Positions 1 to 9,873 of a stretch of 47,635 bases of DNA are shown in pieces (the first letter of the stretch is position 1; each line of letters starts with the position of its first letter). This DNA comes from Oligoflexia bacterium (GTDB taxonomy: Bacteria > Bdellovibrionota > Bacteriovoracia > Bacteriovoracales > Bacteriovoracaceae). The notes below the pieces were generated by a model that made no database searches, was not told the DNA's origin, and was given only the letters and a program-made list of their open reading frames with translations. Position numbers and translations under genes: made by a program. Where the stretch lies: assembly GCA_015231325.1 (NCBI GenBank), contig JADGBS010000001.1, positions 21,572 to 69,206 on the forward strand, in the 5' to 3' direction.

Positions 1-516
1 ATTGGCCTTGTAGCGCAAAAGCAACTTCACCATCCCAACCTGATTGCGCATCACTGCCACATAAATTGATGTAATGCCTCCCATCATTTTGGTATCAACT
101 TTGGCACCGCTCTTCAATAATATATCAGCAATCACTAGATTGTCGTTAATTACAGCGAACATCAAGGGAAAACCCATTTCAGTGTTGCTAGGATTCAACA
201 TACTCAAATTTGCTGGTTTAGACAATTCTTCCACCTGTAATTCATCGTTTGCAATCACCGCCATCTCTAAATCATTTAGTGACCGCGGACGTATTTTTGA
301 AAAATCTTTTTTTTCTGCCTTAGTCGCATACAACCTCGCAATCTTTGCACGTAACTCTTCGACCCTTTTTGCACTAATGGTATCGGTCTTGATAGGAGGC
401 GCGGCATTCCCAAGGTGGAAAACGGAACAACAACAAGTGGAAATCACCACTGCTAATATTCGCGACATCCAGGACGACAAAATACTTTTGGTCGACCCTA
501 ATTTCATCATCTTCAT
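1..516 (-). CDS. Ankyrin-repeat protein with N-terminal signal sequence, truncated at the window edge
   Basis: Reverse-strand reading from 516 (or 510, preceded by AGGAG) is open to position 1: MKMMKLGSTKSILSSWMSRILAVVISTCCCSVFHLGNAAPPIKTD...NTEMGFPLMFAVINDNLVIADILLKSGAKVDTKMMGGITSIYVAVMRNQVGMVKLLLRYKAN. Absent from the ORF track because there is no stop in the window. Confidence 0.85.
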   Translation of the reverse strand, partial: MKMMKLGSTKSILSSWMSRILAVVISTCCCSVFHLGNAAPPIKTDTISAKRVEELRAKIARLYATKAEKKDFSKIRPRSLNDLEMAVIANDELQVEELSKPANLSMLNPSNTEMGFPLMFAVINDNLVIADILLKSGAKVDTKMMGGITSIYVAVMRNQVGMVKLLLRYKAN

Positions 517-965
517 CTCCTTTTAATCTCCTTCATATTACTTAAGCTATTGCCTGACACGATTACGTTGCACGATTAAGTTTTGGCATAACACAATTCT
601 AACACAGGAAGGAGATCACTCGTCATCCCCTGAAATAATTGAACTTTACAACTTTGTCCTTAACTTAAACTTATCTTTAATTCATCCTTGTTCACGTGAA
701 AAAGAACATTTTTCATAATTTCGAATAGTTAGGTCATGCAGTATCCAAGAATCAAACGAAAAACATTCACGTGATCAAAAAAACATATTATTTTTAATTA
801 GAATATTTCCAAAAAGAAATCTTTACGTTATAGATTTGACTGTAGGTGAAGAAGACTCGAGCACAATAAAAACATCCCTTCCTTCTTCAACTTGTAGCAG
901 ATAGACTTTTCTATCCTCCATGAAGAGTTTTCCCTCCCCCCGTATCGTGAGTATCGTGTTCGAGC

Positions 966-2024
966 ATGAGGGATGTTTTTTTTAATTCTATGAACACAAT
1001 TTCACTGACAGTTGATGCCGTTGTTATCTGTTTTTTGAAGCATCGTGAGCCTAGTGTGCTTTTAGTGGAGCGAAAATATCCCCCTTACGCTAGGAAACTT
1101 GCTTTGCCTGGAGGTTTTGTTGATGCCAATGAGGCACCACCGTCAGCGATAGTACGTGAATTAAAAGAAGAAACATCTCTAGATATCTCTCCTTCTCAGG
1201 TAATTCCACTTAAAGCGCGCGGAGCTACTAATAGAGATCCGCGTGGGCCAACTGTGACTATCCCTTTCCTGGTGATACTTGAGCAAAACGATCTCCCTGT
1301 AATAAATGGTGGAGATGATGCCAGCATGGCGACCTGGCAATCATTGTCCGAAATTGAAGAATTGGCCTTTGATCATGGGGCCATCTTATGCGAGGCAGTT
1401 GCATCCTTTTGGAAATGGCCGACCATTCATGGTCTTAACTTTCAAGTAGATAAAAACCACAAAATGTTAGGACCAAGCGAAGGCCTTTATCAATCAACTG
1501 AAGAAACGATTTTTTTTGGTGGCACATTTGACCCGTTACATCAGGGCCACCTCGCCTGCATCAAATTATGCCCAAATCCAGAAAGAGTTATTGTTGTCCC
1601 CGACAAAAACCCATTCAAGCCCCTCGGAAGCGCTCTATCCCTTCCAACTTCCTGTGCTTGGGCCAGTTACAAATTATTGTCAGCAAAATTGAAGGATATC
1701 CCTTGCTGGGTTTATCCAGGTTTTTGTGGTTTAGAACACACTAACCCCACCAGCACTTGGATAAAATATTTTCCTCAATCTTACTCATTACTGGTGGGCG
1801 ACGACGTGTTTCTTGACTTACCTAAATGGCATAAAGTAACTTCCTTCATTAATCAGGATAGCAACTTAAAAAAGATCTATGTAGCACCTAGAAATGGCGA
1901 CAACAGTTTGATTAAACAAACCATTGATTGGGCACAAAAGCTCCATCCCCAACTGCAAATTATTCGACTTGCAGAACATCCTTACCAAACAATATCGTCA
2001 AGTTGTCTGCGAGTGAAAAGCTGA
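966..2024 (+). CDS. Fusion of NUDIX hydrolase (N-terminal) and NadD-like nicotinate/nicotinamide-nucleotide adenylyltransferase (C-terminal)
   Basis: Nudix box GGFVDANEAPPSAIVRELKEETSL; nucleotidyltransferase GGTFDPLHQGHL (HxGH) and C-terminal ISSSCLR motif. An alternative start is ATG at 990. Confidence 0.85.
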   Translation: MRDVFFNSMNTISLTVDAVVICFLKHREPSVLLVERKYPPYARKLALPGGFVDANEAPPSAIVRELKEETSLDISPSQVIPLKARGATNRDPRGPTVTIPFLVILEQNDLPVINGGDDASMATWQSLSEIEELAFDHGAILCEAVASFWKWPTIHGLNFQVDKNHKMLGPSEGLYQSTEETIFFGGTFDPLHQGHLACIKLCPNPERVIVVPDKNPFKPLGSALSLPTSCAWASYKLLSAKLKDIPCWVYPGFCGLEHTNPTSTWIKYFPQSYSLLVGDDVFLDLPKWHKVTSFINQDSNLKKIYVAPRNGDNSLIKQTIDWAQKLHPQLQIIRLAEHPYQTISSSCLRVKS

Positions 2025-2972
2025 CAAATATTTTTCCGCACTAATTGCCGCCATACAACCACTGCCAGCAGCGCTAATTGCTTGTCGATAATGTGGATCC
2101 TGAACATCTCCACAAGCAAAAACTCCATCGACATTGGTATTTGTTCCGTGATGCGTAATGATAAAACCATTGGAATCTGTATCTAGTTGTCCGTGCAAAA
2201 AAGTAGTGTTGGGAATATGACCAATCGCCACAAACAAACCGTCAGTCGGTCGTTGACTTACTTCTCCACTTTTAAGATTTTTGATCACTATAGCAGTCAC
2301 GCCCTGTTCATCCGACAAGATTTTATCAACCACAGAATTCCAAATAAATTCAATCTTAGGATTGGCCTTTGCCTGCGATTGCATAAATTTACTAGCACGC
2401 AATTCCTCTCGACGATGTACTAAGTATACCTTGCGCGCAAATTTAGTCAGAAAAATTGCATCCTCCAACGCGGTGTCACCCCCGCCCACCACGTGAACAA
2501 TTTTATCTCGATAGAAGAAACCATCACAAGTAGCACAAGAGCTAACCCCCCGACCGATTAGTTGTTGTTCGTTAGGAAGACCTATCCAACGAGAACTGGC
2601 CCCACTAGCAATAATCAGTGATTTATATACATAATGTTGACCATTATCCAAAATCAAAATTTTTTGGTTTACGTTTAGATCAGTTACCTGCGAAGAAATG
2701 AATTTTGCTCCAAAATGAGAGGCCTGGGAGCGCATTCTATCCATCAATTCTGGGCCCATAATTCCCTCGGGGAAACCCGGAAAATTTTCTATCATGGTGG
2801 TCATGGTAAGTTGACCACCTGGTTGAGCACCCTCAATAACCACTAGGGCCAGTCCCGCTCTAGCAGTGTAGATGGCCGCAGTATACCCTGCTGGCCCGCT
2901 GCCGATGATCGCAATGTCGCAGTTAAGAGGCAAATTGGCCTCACTTACCTTTTGCATCTTTACCACTCCCAC
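1998..2972 (-). CDS. trxB: Thioredoxin reductase
   Basis: GSGPAGYTAAIYTARA FAD motif, CATCDGFFYR redox motif, VVGGGDTALEDA NADPH motif, C-terminal FACGDVQDPHYRQAISAAGSGCMAA. Confidence 0.95.
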   Translation of the reverse strand: MGVVKMQKVSEANLPLNCDIAIIGSGPAGYTAAIYTARAGLALVVIEGAQPGGQLTMTTMIENFPGFPEGIMGPELMDRMRSQASHFGAKFISSQVTDLNVNQKILILDNGQHYVYKSLIIASGASSRWIGLPNEQQLIGRGVSSCATCDGFFYRDKIVHVVGGGDTALEDAIFLTKFARKVYLVHRREELRASKFMQSQAKANPKIEFIWNSVVDKILSDEQGVTAIVIKNLKSGEVSQRPTDGLFVAIGHIPNTTFLHGQLDTDSNGFIITHHGTNTNVDGVFACGDVQDPHYRQAISAAGSGCMAAISAEKYLSAFHSQTT

Positions 2973-3264
2973 TCAGAGTCACGCCACTAGTATTAGGAAT
3001 AATCACAGCGCCCCCTCCTTCAGCGCCACCAGCGCCTAGACTAGCAGCAGCAGCGCGCAAGCTTTCACGCGCTGCCCGCTCTAATTCCTTCTTTTTCACT
3101 ACGTATTGTGGCCTATCATCCTTATCTGGATTTAATTCATAGTAAGCGTCAACGGAAATCAGATCTTGAGGGTTCAAGGCCTCCCGGGTGGTGGTAAAAA
3201 ACTCACCCGTAATTGTACATTCGTAAGAGTAGATTTTTTTTTCTTTTTTCTTGGCCATAAACAT
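2941..3264 (-). CDS. Hypothetical small protein, overlaps trxB start by 32 nt
   Basis: 107-aa ORF with good start context, YSYECTITGEFFTTTREALNPQDLISVDAYYELNPDKDDRP; tightly coupled to trxB. Confidence 0.7.
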   Translation of the reverse strand: MFMAKKKEKKIYSYECTITGEFFTTTREALNPQDLISVDAYYELNPDKDDRPQYVVKKKELERAARESLRAAAASLGAGGAEGGGAVIIPNTSGVTLSGSGKDAKGK

Positions 3265-3341
3265 GCCTCCAGTTATTAGTTACCTAGATATCTAAAAGAG
3301 TACGCTTAGTGTTATTATAAAAACGGAGGATAGTCCAGCTA

Positions 3342-4310
3342 GTGAGGGAAAAAATGATTCACGCGCTACATCCACGCCGCCCAATCCATCTCCAACCTAT
3401 TATACGGCCTATACAGCAGATATACTTGATCTTCTCGCTGATCTTTTTACTATTAGCATTCCCTGACAGCACAGTTGCTCAGAAGGAAGGAAGAGTTCTT
3501 GAGTTATCTAATAGTAAAAGTACCTTTTTATTAAACCATGGTAATAACGACAACATAAAAATGGGTGATGAAGCATTATTCTATTTAGAGACTAAAGACT
3601 ATAAAGTACTGAAAAATGCAATGCTGGAGATAGGAACAGCTAAGGTATCCAAGATATATCCTACTTATTCCATTTGGTATTTTCAGGGACTTTTACCCGA
3701 GGCATTTAATTACATACAAAAAAACGCTAAGGTTGTATTTTTTATCTTTCGCTATTACGAACCAGGTACAACTGATCCTATAAATAAAAAAGTAATCGTA
3801 TTTAAACATAAGACTAAATACAAGCTTTCGGAAATAAAAGACAGTGAAGATAATGACCAACCACTTAATCTCATAAGAAAACCATATAAAGACAGTACAT
3901 CCATAAAATTAGATCTTCTACCAAATAAAGATGATGGTGACTTTAGTGAAATATTCAGTAATGATATAAAAAAAAGAACGGAGGCGAAAAGGGAAGAGAG
4001 GATAAAGGCCCTTAAACGTAGATTAAATGCAAAAATTATTTCGATCCCTTCGACAGGAATCTCTAAGTGGGAAGATTTTGGAGTAGTTGAGCTAGAAGAA
4101 CCAGTACTTCAAAAAGCAAAGAAAGAGGCAGAACAGTCTGTGCAAGTTAAGTCTATTGATACCAGATCTGTTGATACTAAATCAGTTGATCCCAAATCAG
4201 TCGCAGTAAAAGATCTCTTTCCTCCTCCAGACCAAAAAGACACACAAAAGGCCCTTCGCCTTGAGAGGATAAAGAGTAAGGTTAATAATTATACGGAGTC
4301 TGCGTTATGA
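3342..4310 (+). CDS. Hypothetical exported protein
   Basis: N-terminal hydrophobic segment YLIFSLIFLLLAFPDSTVAQ; ATGA overlap with the next ORF. Confidence 0.65.
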   Translation: MREKMIHALHPRRPIHLQPIIRPIQQIYLIFSLIFLLLAFPDSTVAQKEGRVLELSNSKSTFLLNHGNNDNIKMGDEALFYLETKDYKVLKNAMLEIGTAKVSKIYPTYSIWYFQGLLPEAFNYIQKNAKVVFFIFRYYEPGTTDPINKKVIVFKHKTKYKLSEIKDSEDNDQPLNLIRKPYKDSTSIKLDLLPNKDDGDFSEIFSNDIKKRTEAKREERIKALKRRLNAKIISIPSTGISKWEDFGVVELEEPVLQKAKKEAEQSVQVKSIDTRSVDTKSVDPKSVAVKDLFPPPDQKDTQKALRLERIKSKVNNYTESAL

Positions 4311-5455
4311 GCAAAAAAATCGCTTTGACCTTATCCTTATTAAGACGCATATTCATGTCCATATTCATATTCATCTTCATATTCGTGTTCATACTCTCGT
4401 TATCACCTAACGTTAGCTTTGCACTCGGCGTAGATGAAAAACTTCCGCTGCGTATATTAAAACTATCCGAATCCAAACAAACAGTTTTAATTAATCGAGG
4501 GATAGAAGATGGTCTAGTGGCCGGGGATCATGCACGGTTTTTCTTGACCAGCGGAGTGGTGGCCCGAGCAGTTTTAATCAAAGCTTCTCCCACTCGCTCA
4601 GTTTGGTCAATATATCGAGTTGTAAATGATCAAGAATTGACAGTAGATAAGGCCATGAATCTGAAAATTACCCCCCCAGTTAAATTGACTAACGATCCTA
4701 GCAAAATGCTTGAAAGAGATGAAATCTCCGGCGAAATCCCTCAAAATATTTCTTTGGCAGAAGGTGCTGATGATCAAGAAGGGGAAAAACTTAGCGACGA
4801 AGAAAAAAAGCACTTGAATGCAATGGCAAAAAATCTGGCAGACGCAGTTCCTTTTATCAGTGATAAAACGCTTGAAATATTCACTTTTCTTCATCTCATA
4901 TCATTATCCACCAGTAACTCCCCAGGCAGTAGTCAAGGGACCGATGGTAGCGAAAAAAATTTCGACTTCATTCTGGGAATAGAAAAATATTTTTCGACAC
5001 AAGAACGTTGGTTCCATAAAATGTCTTTCTATCCATTCTTTACCTATAACAAGCAAGATGGCAGCAGTATTCAAGGACATACCATGGGAACTAGTAATTA
5101 TGGATTGGGAATGGGAATTAACTGGCACATGTTAGCATCTCCGCTAGCAGTTGGGCGATTAATTATGAATATCGGTGCCACCTTCTCTATAGGTAATGCT
5201 AAAGACAAAAGTACTCTCTCATCAATCACAGAAGACAACTCTACTCCTTACGAATCCCACGAACTACAAGGAAAATTTACTGCTTATTCGGGAGGACTAG
5301 GACTCAAATATTATTTTGGTTATAATTTCGGAGTGCGCGGATTATTAGATTACTATCAACGAGCAGAAAATTACGTCATAGCAGGAAACAGCAAAAACTG
5401 GACTAAGGTAACAAGAGGTCCACGCCTACTGCTAGGACTGGGATACCGTTGGTAG
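4307..5455 (+). CDS. Outer-membrane beta-barrel-like protein, related N-domain to upstream gene
   Basis: Hydrophobic leader; C-terminal ...RGPRLLLGLGYRW ending in aromatic residue as in OMPs; N-domain resembles upstream ORF. Confidence 0.65.
   Translation: MSKKIALTLSLLRRIFMSIFIFIFIFVFILSLSPNVSFALGVDEKLPLRILKLSESKQTVLINRGIEDGLVAGDHARFFLTSGVVARAVLIKASPTRSVWSIYRVVNDQELTVDKAMNLKITPPVKLTNDPSKMLERDEISGEIPQNISLAEGADDQEGEKLSDEEKKHLNAMAKNLADAVPFISDKTLEIFTFLHLISLSTSNSPGSSQGTDGSEKNFDFILGIEKYFSTQERWFHKMSFYPFFTYNKQDGSSIQGHTMGTSNYGLGMGINWHMLASPLAVGRLIMNIGATFSIGNAKDKSTLSSITEDNSTPYESHELQGKFTAYSGGLGLKYYFGYNFGVRGLLDYYQRAENYVIAGNSKNWTKVTRGPRLLLGLGYRW
4349..4396 (+). repeat. Imperfect hexamer repeat (ATATTC-like) inside signal-peptide coding region
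   Basis: atattcatgtccatattcatattcatcttcatattcgtgttcatactc encodes IFMSIFIFIFIFVFIL. Confidence 0.8.
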
Positions 5456-5485
5456 TGCCACGTTGGTAGGCAAATTGGCCTGTTT

Positions 5486-6664
5486 TTAACCCTTGATCAC
5501 TGCCAGTGGCGTCAATTTCAAAACAATATCCACCAAATCTCGCTGCTCCTCCATCACAACATCAATATCCTTGTAAGCACTAGGTGCCTCATCTAGAGAT
5601 CGTACCGACCTCAATGAATGAATGATTCCTAAATCATCAAGACACCGCTTCTCCTGTTCAAAATTGAGTCGTCGCTTGGCCTCCTCTCTCCCCATTTTGC
5701 GACCTGCCCCATGACTAGAACTCTTGAAGGCCTGTTCATTACCTTTTCCTCGAACAATGTACGATGGTGTCCCTTGCGAACCGGGAATAATCCCTAATTC
5801 TCCCTCAAAAGCGCTAGTGGCACCTTTACGATGAACCATCAACTGAGTATCAAAGTGTTTCTCCATGCGCGCATAATTGTGGTGAATATTGATCTCATCC
5901 AAAAATTGGGCCGCTGTAATCTCAGAGATGGCCGCCTTAATTCTCATCGCCATTACATTGCGATTGGCCGCCGCAAATGACAGGCAGTATTGCATTTCTT
6001 GCATATAAACAACACCCTCATCCGAATCGAGTGGCAAATAGGCCAACTGCCACTCTTTAGGAATCTGGGGTGCAATTCGTTGGTTTAACCGAATCGCGAT
6101 TTTATTGTAGTAATTGGCCACCTGTAGACCCAAATTTCTAGAACCCGAATGCAACATAAACCAGATATGCCCATCACTGCCACGCTGAATTTCAATAAAG
6201 TGATTTCCTCCTCCTAAAGTTCCTAACTGTTCTAACAAAACCTTCTCTTCACGTCTAAGTACCGTCTCTTTGCATGAGACCAGTTCTTGGGGAAGAGCAG
6301 GTAGTAAATCATAATCTGGAAGAGTGTCGCGTTTATGATGTTTGAATCCTACTGGAATTGCGCGCCGAATTAATGACAAAATATCTTTAAGATCTTTATC
6401 TCTCAAATCGCCTTGAAGCGAGGTTTTTACTGCACACATTCCACACCCAATGTCTACTCCAACCATATTGGGACTAATAACCCCCAAAAGACCGACTACT
6501 CCACCGATAGGCATCCCATATCCGGTATGGGTATCTGGCATTAATGCAACATGCTTAAAAGTAAAAGGAAAGTTAGATAAATTGGCGGCCTGTTGCAAAC
6601 AATCTTCTTCAGGCGCATTGCACCAACTTATAATCTTTAATTTTCCACGATTAAATATTTTCAT
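5486..6664 (-). CDS. rtcB: RNA-splicing ligase RtcB
   Basis: GVDIGCGMCAVKT, LGGGNHFIEIQ, HSGSRNLG, INIHHNYA, GSQGTPSYIVRGKGN, SSSHGAGR motifs. Confidence 0.95.
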   Translation of the reverse strand: MKIFNRGKLKIISWCNAPEEDCLQQAANLSNFPFTFKHVALMPDTHTGYGMPIGGVVGLLGVISPNMVGVDIGCGMCAVKTSLQGDLRDKDLKDILSLIRRAIPVGFKHHKRDTLPDYDLLPALPQELVSCKETVLRREEKVLLEQLGTLGGGNHFIEIQRGSDGHIWFMLHSGSRNLGLQVANYYNKIAIRLNQRIAPQIPKEWQLAYLPLDSDEGVVYMQEMQYCLSFAAANRNVMAMRIKAAISEITAAQFLDEINIHHNYARMEKHFDTQLMVHRKGATSAFEGELGIIPGSQGTPSYIVRGKGNEQAFKSSSHGAGRKMGREEAKRRLNFEQEKRCLDDLGIIHSLRSVRSLDEAPSAYKDIDVVMEEQRDLVDIVLKLTPLAVIKG

Positions 6665-6853
6665 AAAAAATCCTTGTGATAGTTAGTATACCGTCTGGAT
6701 ATGGCATCCGGGTATGGCATATGCTCGGTCAGATGAAAATTTATAGTTTCTGCATCAAGAATACAATACAAACACGACTATTTTACTTCAATATAAAAAT
6801 TCAAGCATATTCGAGAAAATCCGAACAAACGATGATGCAGCAATCTTACTCAA

Positions 6854-8188
6854 GTGGGAATAATCAATATGATAATTATATCTAAGAATCTATTATGGCG
6901 TTTTATCGTAAGTATATTTTTTTTATCATCTTTGATCACCGCTAGCTTAGACGCCAACGAAACCGTAATAACCCCGATTACCCTAGCTACCCTATTAAAA
7001 AACACACTAGATAAGAATTCAAATCTCAAAAGTGCTCGGCTACTAGAAAAAATTGCAGATGATCGCAAAGTTATTACCAAAGCAGCGTTATTACCCACAA
7101 TCGGATTTTATGCATCCCAAGGTTGGGAACATTATCCCCCTGAAAACGAGTATAACAATAACCGCAACCTTCCATCCTCAATAGGAATAAATGCATCCAT
7201 TCCTATTTTTAATAAGGCCTTGCATCAAAATTATCAACGAGAAGAGGTCAATAAGAACATAAGTACCTTGGAAGTACAAAGAGAGCGACAAGCAGCAGTG
7301 GCCGAAATTAGCTCCGTGTACATTGAGTTGTTGTCGGCATATGAGCAAGAAAGTGTGAACAAAAAAAGTCTAAAATCAATGGAAGGGTATCTGGAAGCAT
7401 TTAATAAGCGTTTTCATCTTGGTGACGCTACCAAAACTGATATTAAAAACCTAGAAAGCAAATTTTCTATTATTCGTTCCAAATGGTTAACCTCATTGGC
7501 ACTAATTGAAGAAAAACGCTCCTTATTTCTCACAATAACTCTATCAGAACCACCAACGGGGTCACGAGCAATGCGTTTACCACAGATAAAAAATGAGGCA
7601 CTAAAAATATCAACAAGAGACAATTTAGAGGTAAAAATCCTTCAGGAACGGATTCACGCTGATGAAATCACTGTAGCTACTCAGCGAGCAGGTCATTGGC
7701 CCAAACTAAATTTGCAAGGAACACTATCTCGCAGTTGGTATGAAACATTTCATCAAGTCAATAACAACAGAAACGACATTAGTGTCGAAATTCGTCTCGA
7801 ATTTCCAATTTTTAATGGATATGCAGTGAGCGCAGGAGTTAACGAAAGTATAAAAAGAAAGATGATAACCAACGTGGCATTAGAATATGTCGGAAGAGAC
7901 AACACTAATAAAGAAAAAAGATTATTACAACAACTGCAATTATTATCAACAAGTAAAAAAGAGTTGGAAAGAGCTGTAACTCATGCGCAAATGGCCAGAA
8001 GTGGAATTTTAACTCAATTTCAATCAGGAACCCGCACCACGTTGGATATATTAAATGCACAGGATATTTTATTTGAAGCAGAGAGCGCACTGATCCAAAA
8101 TCGTTATCAACTTTTAAAAACCCAATTGGAATATTTACAAATAATAGGTCGATTGTCAGCAGATGCCTTCGTCGAGGAGGGGGTGTGA
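6854..8188 (+). CDS. TolC-like outer-membrane efflux/type I secretion protein
   Basis: Exported protein with two similar coiled-coil halves (LLEKIADDRKVITKAALLPTIGFYAS... and ...FQSGTRTTLDILNAQDILFEAESALIQNRYQLLKTQLEYLQIIGRL). Confidence 0.85.
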   Translation: MGIINMIIISKNLLWRFIVSIFFLSSLITASLDANETVITPITLATLLKNTLDKNSNLKSARLLEKIADDRKVITKAALLPTIGFYASQGWEHYPPENEYNNNRNLPSSIGINASIPIFNKALHQNYQREEVNKNISTLEVQRERQAAVAEISSVYIELLSAYEQESVNKKSLKSMEGYLEAFNKRFHLGDATKTDIKNLESKFSIIRSKWLTSLALIEEKRSLFLTITLSEPPTGSRAMRLPQIKNEALKISTRDNLEVKILQERIHADEITVATQRAGHWPKLNLQGTLSRSWYETFHQVNNNRNDISVEIRLEFPIFNGYAVSAGVNESIKRKMITNVALEYVGRDNTNKEKRLLQQLQLLSTSKKELERAVTHAQMARSGILTQFQSGTRTTLDILNAQDILFEAESALIQNRYQLLKTQLEYLQIIGRLSADAFVEEGV

Positions 8189-9873
8189 GTAAAGAATCAA
8201 AACTTCACTGGTATAGCATAAGTGGACTAACCGATATTCCACATATAAGTTTTTCACTATTTGATCTGTGGATAGCAACACTAGTTATCAACATCCTTTC
8301 GCTAGCAATGCCCATCACCTTAATGCAGGTATACGACCGAATCATCACTTATAACGCCAAAGAAACTCTCTTCTGGCTAGTAAGTGGTTGCATTACCGCC
8401 ATTCTACTGGAAACCCTTATACGCTTGATCCGCTCCTACACCGGCAATTGGCTGGCAGCACGTTTTGGGCACTTAGCAAGCGACGCTATGATAAAAAAAA
8501 TCCTCTGTGGACGAATTGATAAATTAGAAGCAATAGGAGCAGCTGAGCATTTAGATCGTCTCAATGCGGTCGGGATATTACGCAGTTTCTATTCCGGCCA
8601 ACTCTTTCAAGCAATACTTGATGTTCCCTTTATTATTATTTTCATTTATGCATTTTGGTATCTTTCTCCTCCACTAGCGCAGATCACTATAGCTGCTGGA
8701 TCTCTTTTTGTTTTATTAGTCCTAATAATCAAACTTCGTTTTAAAAGTATTCGGCGACAACAACTGGATGCAGAAAATCAAAAATTCGAAAGAATGATCG
8801 AATTTCTGGAGCGGATACACACTATCAAATCAATGAATTTAGAAGAGCAGATTCTCAGAAAATTTGAAAACATTCAGGATCGAGTAGGTTCTAAACTAAT
8901 CTCTTATAATTTTTACGAATCACTTCCCACAAATCTCGGGGCAGCATTCTCGCAATTATTACTTTTTAGCATTATTTGGGTTGGTGCTGATGCGGTAATC
9001 CAAGGAACTTTAACCATAGGTGCACTTACCGCATGCACCATGTTATCTGGCAGAGTGATGCAGCCTTTACAAAACTTTTGTAGCTTTTTAATGAAAATTG
9101 CCGATGTTCAACTGGCGATCTCCAAAATTGATTCACTAAAAGAATTACCTGTAGACATCCATTTACATCATCCACCATTCCCTCGCGATATTTCCGGTCA
9201 AGTCATTCTAGAAAATGTTACGTTTGCTTACGATGGCCAAGATCCATTATTGAGAGAGATCGATTTGCGAATTAATCCGGGTGAAACTATAATGCTATTA
9301 TCAACTCCTGGAGCAGGTATCACCACACTATTACAATTAATTCGTGGTGCACTGTTGCCAAATCAAGGAAGAGTACTCATTGATGAATATGACCTCAGTA
9401 ATTTTAATTTATCCAATTTAAAAGGTGTCATTGAATACTCTCCCTCAAAAGGTGTGCTCTTTAAAGGGACAGTATTAGAAAACATTACTCTTTTTCATCC
9501 AGATTTAGAGATAGTAGCAATGGATGCCGCCGCTCTACTGGGTATTGATAAATTCATTGGGGAATTACCCAAAGGTTATGAGACCAAGCTAGAATCGCAA
9601 TCCAACAACTTATTTCCTAAAGGAATAATTCAGCGTATCGCTCTTGCCCGCTGTCTAGTATATAGGCCAAGGATCTTATTATTTGATCGTACTGACCATT
9701 ATATGGATATTGAAAGTTTTGTTTACCTTCGCTCTTTATTAAGTAAATTAAAAAATCAATGCACAATGGTCTTGGCCACTAGAAATCCCGCTCTTTTTTC
9801 TCTGGCGAATCGAATACTGACGATAAAAGACCAAAAATTGCAGGAGGGAAAATGGAACACCGACCTCTACTAG
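8185..9873 (+). CDS. Type I secretion-type ABC transporter, ATPase domain apparently degenerate
   Basis: GTG start overlapping TolC stop; TM domain followed by NBD with STPGAGITT in place of Walker A, FPKGIIQRIALAR in place of LSGGQ, LLFDRTD in place of Walker B DE, ATRNPA at the H-loop. Confidence 0.85.
   Translation: MSKESKLHWYSISGLTDIPHISFSLFDLWIATLVINILSLAMPITLMQVYDRIITYNAKETLFWLVSGCITAILLETLIRLIRSYTGNWLAARFGHLASDAMIKKILCGRIDKLEAIGAAEHLDRLNAVGILRSFYSGQLFQAILDVPFIIIFIYAFWYLSPPLAQITIAAGSLFVLLVLIIKLRFKSIRRQQLDAENQKFERMIEFLERIHTIKSMNLEEQILRKFENIQDRVGSKLISYNFYESLPTNLGAAFSQLLLFSIIWVGADAVIQGTLTIGALTACTMLSGRVMQPLQNFCSFLMKIADVQLAISKIDSLKELPVDIHLHHPPFPRDISGQVILENVTFAYDGQDPLLREIDLRINPGETIMLLSTPGAGITTLLQLIRGALLPNQGRVLIDEYDLSNFNLSNLKGVIEYSPSKGVLFKGTVLENITLFHPDLEIVAMDAAALLGIDKFIGELPKGYETKLESQSNNLFPKGIIQRIALARCLVYRPRILLFDRTDHYMDIESFVYLRSLLSKLKNQCTMVLATRNPALFSLANRILTIKDQKLQEGKWNTDLY

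Noticed and set aside
74-526. Plus-strand 150-aa ORF at the left edge
   Set aside because: Antisense to an ankyrin-repeat reading frame with a signal peptide; the minus-strand protein is far more convincing.
2187-2496. Plus-strand ORFs within trxB
   Set aside because: Antisense to a clearly conserved trxB coding frame.
1-3264. Apparent over-representation of GGCC
   Set aside because: Hand count gave 19 GGCC, but also about 15 GCGC and only 2 CCGG in 1-3264; without a background model this is not a specific signal. A Markov-corrected genome count would decide.
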